64,000 bases of DNA from an uncultured Clostridium sp. (GTDB lineage Bacteria; Bacillota; Clostridia; TANB77; CAG-508), in the NCBI GenBank assembly GCA_900553695.1, contig USEM01000001.1, positions 1-64,000 of the forward strand, written 5' to 3'. Position numbers and translations under genes: made by a program. This document shows positions 54,879 to 63,411 of the stretch, piece after piece; the first letter of the stretch is position 1, and every line of letters begins with the position of its first letter. A model generated the notes under the pieces. The model had not been told where the DNA came from. It saw only the letters and a program-made list of their open reading frames with translations, and searched no databases.

Positions 54879-55751
54879 TCACATTTCTTTTATTTTTTCA
54901 ACTACTTTGTCAATACTTTCTTTAGGAGTTGATGCTCCTGCCATAATTCCTATTCTTACGGAAGGTTCATTTTCACGGTTTTCTTTTTCTGCTACGATTT
55001 GTTTTTTGTTAAGTTCACTTGCTGTTTCTACAAATAATACATTATTACAATACTTCTTTGCAAGTTCATATAATTTGTTTGAATTTGAGCTATGCTTTCC
55101 TCCAACAATTATCATTATATCAACATCTTTAGCCATTTGTTCAGTTTCTTCTTGTCTCATTTTTGTTGCATTACAAATTGTGTTTATTATTTCAATGCTT
55201 GGAATTTCTTTTTGTAGTTTTTCTGCTATTTTTTCAAATTTTTCTAAGCTATATGTTGTTTGTGATATTAATAAAACATTGTTTAGTTTTGATTTTTTAA
55301 ATTCATCTATTGCTTTTTCTATGTTTTCTTCATCTTCTAATATGTAATAGTGGTCTCCACAAAAACTTGCTGTTCCAAGCATTTCCGGGTGGTTTTCATC
55401 ACCTGTTAAGATTATATAAAAACCTTTTTTAGCATATTCTTCCGCAATATTATGTATGTGTAAGACCTTTGGACATGTTAAATCTATTAAATCAATTTTT
55501 ATATTTTCTGCTTGTTTATATGTTTTCTTTTCTACACCATGTGATCTTATAACTGTTTTTCCTTTAGCTTCTGTAATATTATCTATAAAATGCATTCCTT
55601 TTTGTGTAAGCCTTTCGGTAACTTGTTTGTTATGTACTAATTCTCCTAAGCAATATATTTCTTCATTTTGTTCTAATGCTTCTTCTGCCTTGGTTACAGC
55701 ATTCTTTACACCAAAGCAAAATCCTGCAGTTTTACCAATTATAATTTCCAT
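54879..55751 (-). CDS. ispH: 4-hydroxy-3-methylbut-2-enyl diphosphate reductase IspH
   Basis: The last enzyme of the MEP isoprenoid pathway; it makes IPP and DMAPP with a [4Fe-4S] cluster. The three cluster Cys are visible in AGFCFGVKNAV, LIDLTCPKV and INTICNATKMRQEE. The 290 residues are a normal length. It follows ispG by 16 bases. Confidence 0.95.
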   Translation of the reverse strand: MEIIIGKTAGFCFGVKNAVTKAEEALEQNEEIYCLGELVHNKQVTERLTQKGMHFIDNITEAKGKTVIRSHGVEKKTYKQAENIKIDLIDLTCPKVLHIHNIAEEYAKKGFYIILTGDENHPEMLGTASFCGDHYYILEDEENIEKAIDEFKKSKLNNVLLISQTTYSLEKFEKIAEKLQKEIPSIEIINTICNATKMRQEETEQMAKDVDIMIIVGGKHSSNSNKLYELAKKYCNNVLFVETASELNKKQIVAEKENRENEPSVRIGIMAGASTPKESIDKVVEKIKEM

Positions 55752-55767
55752 TTTTTACCTCTCTTAA

Positions 55768-56820
55768 TTATAGTTTTAATATTTCTTCTTTTAGAACTTT
55801 AACAATTTCTTCTTGTTTTACTTTTCTTATAATCTCACCTTTTTTAAATAGAAGCCCTTCTTTTACTCCTCCTGCTATGCCTATATCTGCGTGTTTTGCT
55901 TCTTCTGGGCCATTTACTCCACAGCCCATTACTGCTACCGTAATATTTTTGTGTATAGTTTGCAAGAAATCCTCTATTTCATTTGCAATTGGAATTAAAT
56001 CATATTGTATTCTTCCACATGTTGGGCAAGCAATTAGTGTTGGAGATTCATATAATTTGCAATCTTTTAATATTTCCTTTGCAACTTTTATTTCTTTTAC
56101 TGGATCTGCAGATAGTGATACTCTCATTGTATCTCCTATGTCTTCTCTTAACAATGTTCCTAAGCCTATACTAGAACTTACTGTTCCACTAAATTCAGTT
56201 CCAGCATGTGTTACGCCTAAATGCAAAGGATATTTTATTGTATTTGCAGCTTCTTCGTAGCTTTCTATACATAAGTTTAAGTCTGATGCCTTTAAAGATA
56301 GTGCTATATCATAAAAATCCAAATCTTCTAAGATTCTTATATGTCTTAGCCCACTTTCTACCATTCCTTTTGCAGTAGGCTTTCCACCATTTTTTTGCAA
56401 GATATCTTTTGGCATTGAACCACTGTTCACACCAATTCTTATTGGAATTTTCCTTTCCTTACATGCATCTACAACTTGTTTTACTCTATCTATTGAGCCT
56501 ATATTACCTGGGTTAATTCTTATTTTATCAACTCCAGCTTTTGCAGCTTCTAGGGCTATTCTATAATTAAAATGTATATCAGAAACTATTGGAATGTGTA
56601 TTTGTTTTTTTATTTTCTTTATAGCCTTTGCATCTTCTTCATCCAAACATGCAACTCTAATAATTTCACAGCCAGCTTCTTCTAATTTTAAAATTTGCTC
56701 TACTGTTCTTTCCACGTCCTTTGTTTTTGTATTTGTCATAGATTGTATTACAACCTTGTTTTGTCCACCAATTTGAACTCCACCTACAAATATTTTTCTT
56801 GTTTCATTTCTCTTTAACAT
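55768..56820 (-). CDS. ispG: 4-hydroxy-3-methylbut-2-en-1-yl diphosphate synthase IspG
   Basis: The iron-sulfur enzyme before IspH in the MEP pathway. VQIGGQNKVVIQSMTNT is the N-terminal TIM-barrel signature, with VSDIHFNYRIAL and RINPGNIG. Cluster Cys are in IACPTCGR and MGCGVNGPEEA. The frame opens at a GTG at 56829, but AAAAGG fits the ATG at 56820; 350 residues. Confidence 0.95.
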   Translation of the reverse strand: MLKRNETRKIFVGGVQIGGQNKVVIQSMTNTKTKDVERTVEQILKLEEAGCEIIRVACLDEEDAKAIKKIKKQIHIPIVSDIHFNYRIALEAAKAGVDKIRINPGNIGSIDRVKQVVDACKERKIPIRIGVNSGSMPKDILQKNGGKPTAKGMVESGLRHIRILEDLDFYDIALSLKASDLNLCIESYEEAANTIKYPLHLGVTHAGTEFSGTVSSSIGLGTLLREDIGDTMRVSLSADPVKEIKVAKEILKDCKLYESPTLIACPTCGRIQYDLIPIANEIEDFLQTIHKNITVAVMGCGVNGPEEAKHADIGIAGGVKEGLLFKKGEIIRKVKQEEIVKVLKEEILKL

Positions 56821-56851
56821 TTCATTCACCTTTTAAGTTTTTTCTTTTTAT

Positions 56852-57025
56852 TATTCAGACTTTAATTAATAATTCTCAAGTAGCCAAACGCAGGAGTTTT
56901 GTATTTAGAGAAAATCGAAGACCCCCGAAAAGCTTCTTTAGGCGTCGCAAACGTGGGTTCGATTTTAAATAAATACCAAAAGCTCAAGGCGAGATTTGGC
57001 GAACTTTTAAATAAATTCCTGAATA
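56852..57025. repeat. 174-bp imperfect inverted repeat, structured element
   Basis: The ends TATTCAG (56852-56858) and CTGAATA (57019-57025) pair. Inside, nested arms pair in order: GCCAAA with TTTGGC, TATTTA with TAAATA, AAAATCGAA with TTCGATTTT, then CCC with GGG. The segment is richer in G and C than the flanks and has no convincing gene on either strand, although short open frames exist. It could be a folded RNA or a small non-autonomous mobile element. No copy was found elsewhere in the window. Confidence 0.65.
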
Positions 57026-57059
57026 CTAACATTTTATCATTAAAATTTCGCAAAATCAA

Positions 57060-57088
57060 TTGTTTACTGCAAAATAACGTGATATAAT
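57060..57088 (+). promoter_or_regulatory. Promoter of the acidic-repeat protein gene
   Basis: TTGTTT (57060-57065), 17 bases, TATAAT (57083-57088). GGAGG follows at 57109. Confidence 0.65.
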
Positions 57089-57118
57089 AGTACTAGTTGG
57101 AAATTTATGGAGGTAACT

Positions 57119-58915
57119 ATGAGCGATAGTGTTGTTGAAATAGACAAACTAACAGATGAAGCAAAAAACAAACTAAGAGATTTTGATGAATTAGAAGCAT
57201 ACTTTTTACTTTGTGAAATATTTTCTAATGCTCAAACCACAAAAGATTATGCTAGGTTTCAATCAGACCTTGCTGAGTGGAAAAAGCGTTATCCTATAGA
57301 TTTGTTTAGTGATGAATTAAAAAGAAAAATTAAATATATGCTTAGCAAAGAATTTATTGAAACTGTTTTAAAGGATTTTGCTGTGTTTGAGGCATTATCT
57401 AAAAAAGACCCTGCAAAAGGTTTAGAAAAGCTTCGTGATGTGCTAGACAAAGCTGAAAAACATAAAGACCCTAAACAGTTAGATAAAGACTTGGAAAATT
57501 TATATAAGGAATATCCATTAAATTTTCTAAAGGAAAAATACCCTCACGTAGTTGGGCAGTTGCTTAGTAAATCTAATAGAACTAGGATTTTAGAAAAGTT
57601 TGATTCTAGCCTTGCTTATAAGGAACTTTCTTCTATTGTTGAGCATCCTGAAAAGTTCAAAGATGAAGCTGAGTTCAAATCTACTATTGAAGAATGGCAA
57701 AAATTATACCCAACTCAAGATTTTAATGATGATTTTAAAGCAAACGTGGATAGTAAATTATCTAATGCGTTAGATGCTAAATTCCTAGCTGATAATTTTA
57801 GTAGTATTACAGAATTAGATTTAAATAATGGTCAAGTTATAACTATCGACCCTGTAAGTACTCCACTTATAGTACAAGATGCTTTACATGATTTCTTTAA
57901 AATTGCCGATAAAAATGCAGGAGACGTTAATGGTTTATTCAATTGGACTTGCAAATATAGTAAATACATTAACCTTTTAGATGATGACGCAAAATGTGCA
58001 ATTGTAACAAGCCTTATGTCTAAGTTTGCTTATGATTTACCACCAGTTGGTACAAAATACAAAATGCCTAAAATGGATACCGATGCTAATGGATTATTAT
58101 CTTTAAGCGAATATAATTCTATTGATGACACTAAAAAGGAAGTTGTTATTCAGCTTTTAGGTATGCTTTCAACAGAGCAAGAATTAACACCTGAAGATAG
58201 ATATAGATTAAATATCATTAATGAAAATGTTACAAAAGCAAAGGCTATAAAACGAGCTAAAATTGAACCAAAACTTGAACTCTTTATGGAAAAATTTCCA
58301 GAAAGTAAATTAACAGCTTATGAGTTAATTCACTTAGAGCCTGAAAAAAATGGTGAAACAGAAGTAACAATTCATGTTGATGAAAACATAAACGATGTAG
58401 CTGAGTCTAAGGATGATGTTGAAACAGAAATCAAGCCTGACATTAAACCTGAGGAAGAAACTGAAACAGAAGTTGTTCCTGATGTTAAACCTGAGGAAGA
58501 AGCTGAAACTGAAGTTATACCTGATGTTAAGCCTGAACAAGAATTTAAAGCAGAAATTGAGCCTGACATTAAACCTGAAAAAGAAACTGAAACTGAAGTT
58601 GTTCCTGATGTTAAATCTGAGGAAAAAGCTGAAGTTACACCGGATGTTAATCCTGAAGAAGAAGTTGAAATTGAGGAAGTTCCTGTTTTAGAACCGGAAA
58701 AGAGCCATGAGATTGAAATAAATTCTGAGTCAGAGCAGGAAGAAGATTTTGATGAGCAAACTGCTCCTAATAATGAAACAGATTTAGAGCCAGATGTTGA
58801 ACCTGAAGTAGCTCCAGAACTACATTCTAGAAACCACAAAAAGGGAAGCACTTCTTCAAAAACTGCTGTAGAAAAAGGTGCAAAGTTTTCACTTGAAAGA
58901 GATGAAATGATATAA
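57119..58915 (+). CDS. Unrecognised protein with an acidic repeat tail, 598 residues
   Basis: GGAGG lies 6 bases from the ATG at 57119. Residues 1-420 are soluble and helical with a repeated motif, W-KRYPIDLF, LYKEYPLNFLKEKYP, EWQKLYPTQDF, which suggests a degenerate repeat of 60-80 residues. Residues 430-560 are an acidic tail of 20-residue units around ETEVVPDVKPEEE. The end is basic and serine-rich (NHKKGSTSSKT). No signal peptide or membrane helix. Family unknown. Confidence 0.75.
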   Translation: MSDSVVEIDKLTDEAKNKLRDFDELEAYFLLCEIFSNAQTTKDYARFQSDLAEWKKRYPIDLFSDELKRKIKYMLSKEFIETVLKDFAVFEALSKKDPAKGLEKLRDVLDKAEKHKDPKQLDKDLENLYKEYPLNFLKEKYPHVVGQLLSKSNRTRILEKFDSSLAYKELSSIVEHPEKFKDEAEFKSTIEEWQKLYPTQDFNDDFKANVDSKLSNALDAKFLADNFSSITELDLNNGQVITIDPVSTPLIVQDALHDFFKIADKNAGDVNGLFNWTCKYSKYINLLDDDAKCAIVTSLMSKFAYDLPPVGTKYKMPKMDTDANGLLSLSEYNSIDDTKKEVVIQLLGMLSTEQELTPEDRYRLNIINENVTKAKAIKRAKIEPKLELFMEKFPESKLTAYELIHLEPEKNGETEVTIHVDENINDVAESKDDVETEIKPDIKPEEETETEVVPDVKPEEEAETEVIPDVKPEQEFKAEIEPDIKPEKETETEVVPDVKSEEKAEVTPDVNPEEEVEIEEVPVLEPEKSHEIEINSESEQEEDFDEQTAPNNETDLEPDVEPEVAPELHSRNHKKGSTSSKTAVEKGAKFSLERDEMI

Positions 58916-58942
58916 AAAAACAAGCGAAATCGCTTGTTTTTT
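58914..58942. terminator. Bidirectional terminator
   Basis: AAAAAAACAAGCG and CGCTTGTTTTTT around AAAT, between convergent genes. Confidence 0.88.
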
Positions 58943-58943
58943 A

Positions 58944-60378
58944 TTATACTTCTAATACTACATTTACGTCTTTTATTAATTCTGCATATTTTTTTAAAAC
59001 AGGTTTTACTTCTGCTTCTAAAAAATCTGTTACTTGATTTTTTGCTCTTCCACACAAGTTCTCTGGATTTAATATCTTAATTATCTCGTCTTTACTTAGT
59101 CCAAAGCTTGGGTCTTCTGCAATTCTCTCAACTAAATCATTTGGTTTGCCAAACTCTTTTACTTGCTTTCCTGCTGCCATTGAGTGAACTCTTATTTTCT
59201 CATGTAATTCTTGTCTATCTCCACCTTTTAATACAGCATTCATAAGTATCTCCTCTGTTCCCATAAATGGAAGTTCTTCCATTATATTTGCTCTTATTCT
59301 ATTTTCGTAAACAACTATTCCTTCTGTAATATTACCATATATTTTTAATATTCCATCAACCGCTAGGAAACTTTCTGGTACACATATTCTCTTATTTGCT
59401 GAATCATCTAGTGTTCTTTCTAGCCATTGTGTTGCTGTTGTTATTTTTGTATCATTGCTTAATGCTATAACATGTCTTGAAAGTGAATTAATTCTTTCAC
59501 TCCTCATTGGGTTTCTTTTATATGCCATTGCTGATGAGCCTATTTGCTTGCTTTCAAATGGTTCTTCAAGTTCTTTTTCATGTTGCAAAAGTCTCATATC
59601 ATTTGCAAATTTCGAACAGCTTTCTGCTATTCCTGCTAAGCAGTTTAATACTCTAGAATCTACCTTTCTTGTATATGTTTGTCCGTGATACTGTAAAAGT
59701 TTTTTCAAAGCCCATTTTTTCTGCAATTTTTCCATCTATTTGTTTTACTTTTTCTTCATCTTTAAATAGTTTCATAAAGCTCTCACTTGTTCCTGTTGTT
59801 CCTTTAGAACCAAGTAGTTTTAGGTTTTTCTCCACAAATTCTAGTTCTGTTAAATCTTCTAGTAAATCTTGTAACCAAAGTGTTGCTCTTTTTCCAACTG
59901 TTGTTAATTGCGCTGGTTGAAAATGTGTATAACCAAGGCATGGTACAGCTTTGTATTTATCTGCAAATTTTGCAAGGTTACTTATAACTTTTACAAGTTT
60001 TTGCTTTATTAGCTCTAAACCTTGTCTCATCATAATTATATCTGTGTTATCTGTAACATAGCAAGATGTTGCTCCTAAGTGAATTATTGGCTTTGCTTTT
60101 GGGCATTTTTCACCAAATTCATATATGTGTGCCATTACATCATGTCTACATTCTTTTTCTCTTTTAGCAACTACATCAAAATCTATGTTATTTACATTTG
60201 CTTTCATTTCATTTATTTGTTCATCTGTAATATCTAAACCAAGCTCTTTTTCTGTTTCTGCTAAGGCAACCCATAACTTTCTCCAAGTTGAATATTTTGT
60301 ACTGTTTGACCAAAGACTGCTCATTTCTTTACTTGCATATCTACCACTAAGTGGCGTTACATAGATATCATTTTCCAT
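58944..60378 (-). CDS. purB: Adenylosuccinate lyase, read through one CGG +1 shift
   Basis: PurB cleaves SAICAR and adenylosuccinate, two steps of purine synthesis. The zero frame from 60378 holds YVTPLSGRYAS, LGATSCYVTDN and GTTGTSESF, then meets CGG at 59685-59683 and stops 11 codons later. Skipping C59685 gives FTVSGQTYTRKVDSRVL, the family run, then the fumarase-superfamily signature GSSAMAYKRNPMRSE. Full length 477, normal for this PurB type. An ATG at 60396 overlaps mreC but has no ribosome site; GAGAGG fits 60378. Both halves carry active-site parts, so separate genes would be useless. Confidence 0.9.
59683..59685 (-). other. CGG +1 recoding site in purB
   Basis: TCA CGG ACA in the zero frame. 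Skipping C59685 gives TCA GGA CAA (Ser-Gly-Gln), the conserved VSGQTYTRK. Confidence 0.9.
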
Positions 60379-60392
60379 TCTATCAAATCCTC

Positions 60393-61205
60393 TCATTTAA
60401 TTATTACAAGCACTGTTTCTATTTTTGAAAAGTCTACTGCTGGCTTTATTATTGCATACTTTTCTGTTACATTTTCTGCTTCTACAATTTCTATTAATTT
60501 CCCAATTTTTAGTCCTTTTGGATATATTCCACCAATCCCAGATGTTTCAACATCATCATTTAATACTAAATCTGCATCTGCACTTATATATGTTGCTTTA
60601 AGTTCATTGCTTTTTCCTAGTTCCCCTTTTACTATTAAATTATCTCTTGATATACTCATTATTCCACTTATGCTACTTGATGGGTCTATTATTGGTTGCA
60701 CCTTTGCTGTTGTTTCTGTGCTAGATATAACATAACCAACAACGCCATCTGCTGAAACTACTGGCATGTTTGATTCTACGCCTTCTCTTTTTCCTACATT
60801 TATTATTATTGTGCTATTTAAATTTCCCCAATCTCTATCAATTATATACGCAGGCACAGTTGTGTATTTCGTATATTCATCTGATAAATTAGCATATTCC
60901 CTTAATGTCTTATTTTCTGCTTTTATTATTCCAAGCTCACTTAAGCTTTTATTTAATTCTTCATTTTGCTTTTTCAAGCTTTCGTTTTCAGTTTTTAAAT
61001 TATTAATATCTTCAAAAAAAGTATTATTACCTGCAATTTTATTCTTTAGGTATGTTAAACCATTTTGAACTGGCATTACTAGCTTTTGTGCAATACCTTC
61101 AAGAAAAGAGAAATTTGAGGTATCAATATTTGTTATAATAACAAGAACCGTTAGAAGACCAATTGTTATTATAATTCCTATAGCTCCACTATGTTTTTTT
61201 TGCAT
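60393..61205 (-). CDS. mreC: Rod shape-determining protein MreC
   Basis: 270 residues: one helix (about 9-25), a coiled coil (about 60-95, INNLKTENESLKKQNEELN) and the beta domain with VGKREGVESNMPVVSADGVVGYV. MreC links MreB to the periplasmic-side synthases. It lies 33 bases after mreB. Its normal follower mreD is 35 kb away; purB lies there instead. Confidence 0.93.
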   Translation of the reverse strand: MQKKHSGAIGIIITIGLLTVLVIITNIDTSNFSFLEGIAQKLVMPVQNGLTYLKNKIAGNNTFFEDINNLKTENESLKKQNEELNKSLSELGIIKAENKTLREYANLSDEYTKYTTVPAYIIDRDWGNLNSTIIINVGKREGVESNMPVVSADGVVGYVISSTETTAKVQPIIDPSSSISGIMSISRDNLIVKGELGKSNELKATYISADADLVLNDDVETSGIGGIYPKGLKIGKLIEIVEAENVTEKYAIIKPAVDFSKIETVLVIIK

Positions 61206-61238
61206 ATTATCCTCCCGAACATTTTTTAGGATTTTAAA

Positions 61239-62270
61239 TTATCTTCTCTTTCTTGCGTTTATTAATACATCTCTTAGTTTTTCTAAGTCCGCTAATGTTT
61301 TTCCTGTTCCCTTTACTACACATTCTAAAGGGTCTTCTGCCACATAAACTGGCATTTCTATTTTTTGGCTTATTAATTTATCTAAGTTTCTAATTAAAGC
61401 TCCCCCGCCAGCTAATACAACACCTTTTTCAACGATATCTGCTGCAAGTTCTGGTGGTGTTTTTTCTAGTGTTATTTTTATTACATCTACAACTTCTGCA
61501 ATTGAGTTTCTCATTGCTTCTTCTATTTGTGAAGATTTTACTATTGCTGTTCTTGGGTAACCTGTTTGTAAATCTCTTCCTTTAATTTCCATGCTAAGTT
61601 CTGTCATAAGTGGCAAAGCTGAACCAATTCCAATTTTTATTTCTTCAGCCGTTGTTTGACCTATTGCTAGTCCTAGTTCTTTTTTTATATAATTTATAAT
61701 ATCTTCATCTAGCTCATCTCCTGCTGTTCTTAGGGAATTGCTAACAACTATTCCTCCAAGTGAAATAACAGCAACCTCTGTTGTTCCACCACCAATATCT
61801 ACAATTATATTACCTGTAGGTTCTGCTACATCAAGCCCTGCTCCAATTGCAGCAGCCATTGGTTCTTCAATTAAGAAAACTTCTTTTGCCCCTGCTCTTA
61901 TAACAGATTCTTGAACCGCTCTTTCTTCAACTTCTGTAATACCTGAAGGTACACCTACAACAACTCTTGGTCTTCCTGCATTATATCTTTGGCAAACCTT
62001 TGCTACTAAATTTTTAAGCATTAATTGTGTTGCAGTAAAGTCTGCTATAACGCCATCTTTGAGTGGCCTTATTGCATCTATTTCAGATGGTGTTCTTCCA
62101 AGCATTTCCTTTGCCTCATAACCTGTTGCAATAATTTCTTCTGTTTTTTTATCAATTGCTACAACTGATGGCTCGTTTAAAACAATACCTTTTCCCTTTA
62201 AAATTACTAAAGTATTTGCTGTTCCTAGGTCAATTCCTATATCTTTTCCCTTAAGGCTAAACATTTTCAT
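61239..62270 (-). CDS. mreB: Rod shape-determining protein MreB
   Basis: Actin-like ATPase of 343 residues. IGIDLGTANTLV (phosphate 1), DIGGGTTEVAVISLGG (phosphate 2), the VVGVPSGITEVEERAV segment and LAGGGALIRNLD (adenosine motif) are all present. AAAGGA lies 10 bases from the ATG. Follows radC. Confidence 0.96.
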   Translation of the reverse strand: MKMFSLKGKDIGIDLGTANTLVILKGKGIVLNEPSVVAIDKKTEEIIATGYEAKEMLGRTPSEIDAIRPLKDGVIADFTATQLMLKNLVAKVCQRYNAGRPRVVVGVPSGITEVEERAVQESVIRAGAKEVFLIEEPMAAAIGAGLDVAEPTGNIIVDIGGGTTEVAVISLGGIVVSNSLRTAGDELDEDIINYIKKELGLAIGQTTAEEIKIGIGSALPLMTELSMEIKGRDLQTGYPRTAIVKSSQIEEAMRNSIAEVVDVIKITLEKTPPELAADIVEKGVVLAGGGALIRNLDKLISQKIEMPVYVAEDPLECVVKGTGKTLADLEKLRDVLINARKRR

Positions 62271-62300
62271 TTATATCCATTCCTTTCAAAAAACAAGAGA

Positions 62301-62987
62301 TTATTTTCTTTCTAACAGTAAACTTTGATATAATCCATCTCCAATTATTATATGGTCTAAAAGTTGTATTCCCATTAATTGTGCCGCTTCATATATTCTA
62401 TCTGTAACTTTATAATCTCCTTTGCTTGGCTTTGCATCTCCACTTGGATGATTATGTACTAAAATAATTTTTGGTGCTTGCATTTTTATCGCTTCAGCCA
62501 AAACATCTTTTGGCTCTATGTATGCAAAATTTGAACCTCCAAATGAAACATCATATGTTTTTAAAACTTTATTTTTGCTGTTTAGTATTAATACCTTAAC
62601 CTTTTCTTGTTTTTCATATCTAAGCTCTGGTATTAGCATATCTGCAACGTCCTTTGGTGTTTTTATAATAGGTTTCTTTTGATTAATTGGTCTTGCAATT
62701 CTTTTTGTAAGCTCACAAATTGCTTTAAGCTGAATTGCTTTAACTTTACCAATTCCCTTAATTTTCATAAATTCTTCTAAAGCTATTTCCTGTAAAAATC
62801 TTAAGTTTTCTTGCTCTGCCTGTTCATTTAATTTTAAAATATTTTGAGCTATTGAAACAGCCGATTGTTCCTTTGTACCTGTCTTAATTATTATTGCCAA
62901 TAATTCAGCATTTGATAAACTTTCCGCCCCATAAATTTCCAATTTTTCATAGGGTCTTTCTGTTAAGGGTAATTCTTTAATTTTCAT
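62301..62987 (-). CDS. radC: RadC family (JAB/MPN+) protein
   Basis: 228 residues: an N-terminal helix-hairpin-helix region (KIKGIGKVKAIQLKAI) and the MPN+ domain with the zinc motif HNHPSGDAKPSKGDYKVTD and a conserved Glu upstream. The old DNA-repair role has been questioned; function unknown. Order radC-mreB-mreC is usual in Firmicutes. Confidence 0.93.
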   Translation of the reverse strand: MKIKELPLTERPYEKLEIYGAESLSNAELLAIIIKTGTKEQSAVSIAQNILKLNEQAEQENLRFLQEIALEEFMKIKGIGKVKAIQLKAICELTKRIARPINQKKPIIKTPKDVADMLIPELRYEKQEKVKVLILNSKNKVLKTYDVSFGGSNFAYIEPKDVLAEAIKMQAPKIILVHNHPSGDAKPSKGDYKVTDRIYEAAQLMGIQLLDHIIIGDGLYQSLLLERK

Positions 62988-63019
62988 ATAAAAATCCTTC
63001 CTTACCCTTTATTTTTCAT

Positions 63020-63277
63020 CTACACTTTTCTATAAACAAATATTGCTATCGCCATTCCTATAATACTTGCTACATTCATCTTAAACCATAGTCCAAATGT
63101 AATTGTCATTACATGCAAATCTAGTTCGATTGGTGTTGTAAGCCCAAAGCTTTCCCCATAAGAAAGCCACCATAAGAAATCTACCTTAGAAGCAAGTTCT
63201 CCAAGTAAACCTCCAATAACTAGCCCTGCTAATAAAAAGACTAATAGTATCCATATATTTTTTTCTCTTGTTGCCAT
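63020..63277 (-). CDS. DUF4321 small membrane protein
   Basis: 85 residues with two membrane helices (about 8-26 and 66-84). The pattern GLVIGGLLGELASKV and FGLWFKMNVASIIGM is that of DUF4321, which often lies beside maf or radC in Clostridia. Same direction as radC, 32-base gap. Confidence 0.85.
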   Translation of the reverse strand: MATREKNIWILLVFLLAGLVIGGLLGELASKVDFLWWLSYGESFGLTTPIELDLHVMTITFGLWFKMNVASIIGMAIAIFVYRKV

Positions 63278-63365
63278 AGTATTTCCTCCTTATGTTTGTT
63301 TTTACCTAAATATTATATATGCAAATGGCTTTTTTTTCAAGATGTATGCATAATTTTCAATAAAA

Positions 63366-63404
63366 AAAACAAATTGCAAATTTGACTTTGCAATTTGTTT
63401 TTTA
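63366..63404 (-). terminator. Terminator of the partial gene at the right edge
   Basis: AAAACAAATTGCAAA and TTTGCAATTTGTTTT pair; on the minus strand a T run follows. Confidence 0.85.
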
Positions 63405-63411
63405 TTGTTTT

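Noticed and set aside
56852..57025. Short open frames on both strands of the structured element (about 62 and 65 codons)
   Set aside because: No ribosome site, and both follow from the inverted-repeat structure.
58372..59055. 227-codon open frame antisense to the acidic repeats
   Set aside because: It is the reverse reading of a repeat-rich tail, giving Ser/Thr/Gly low complexity; the plus-strand gene has the ribosome site and promoter.
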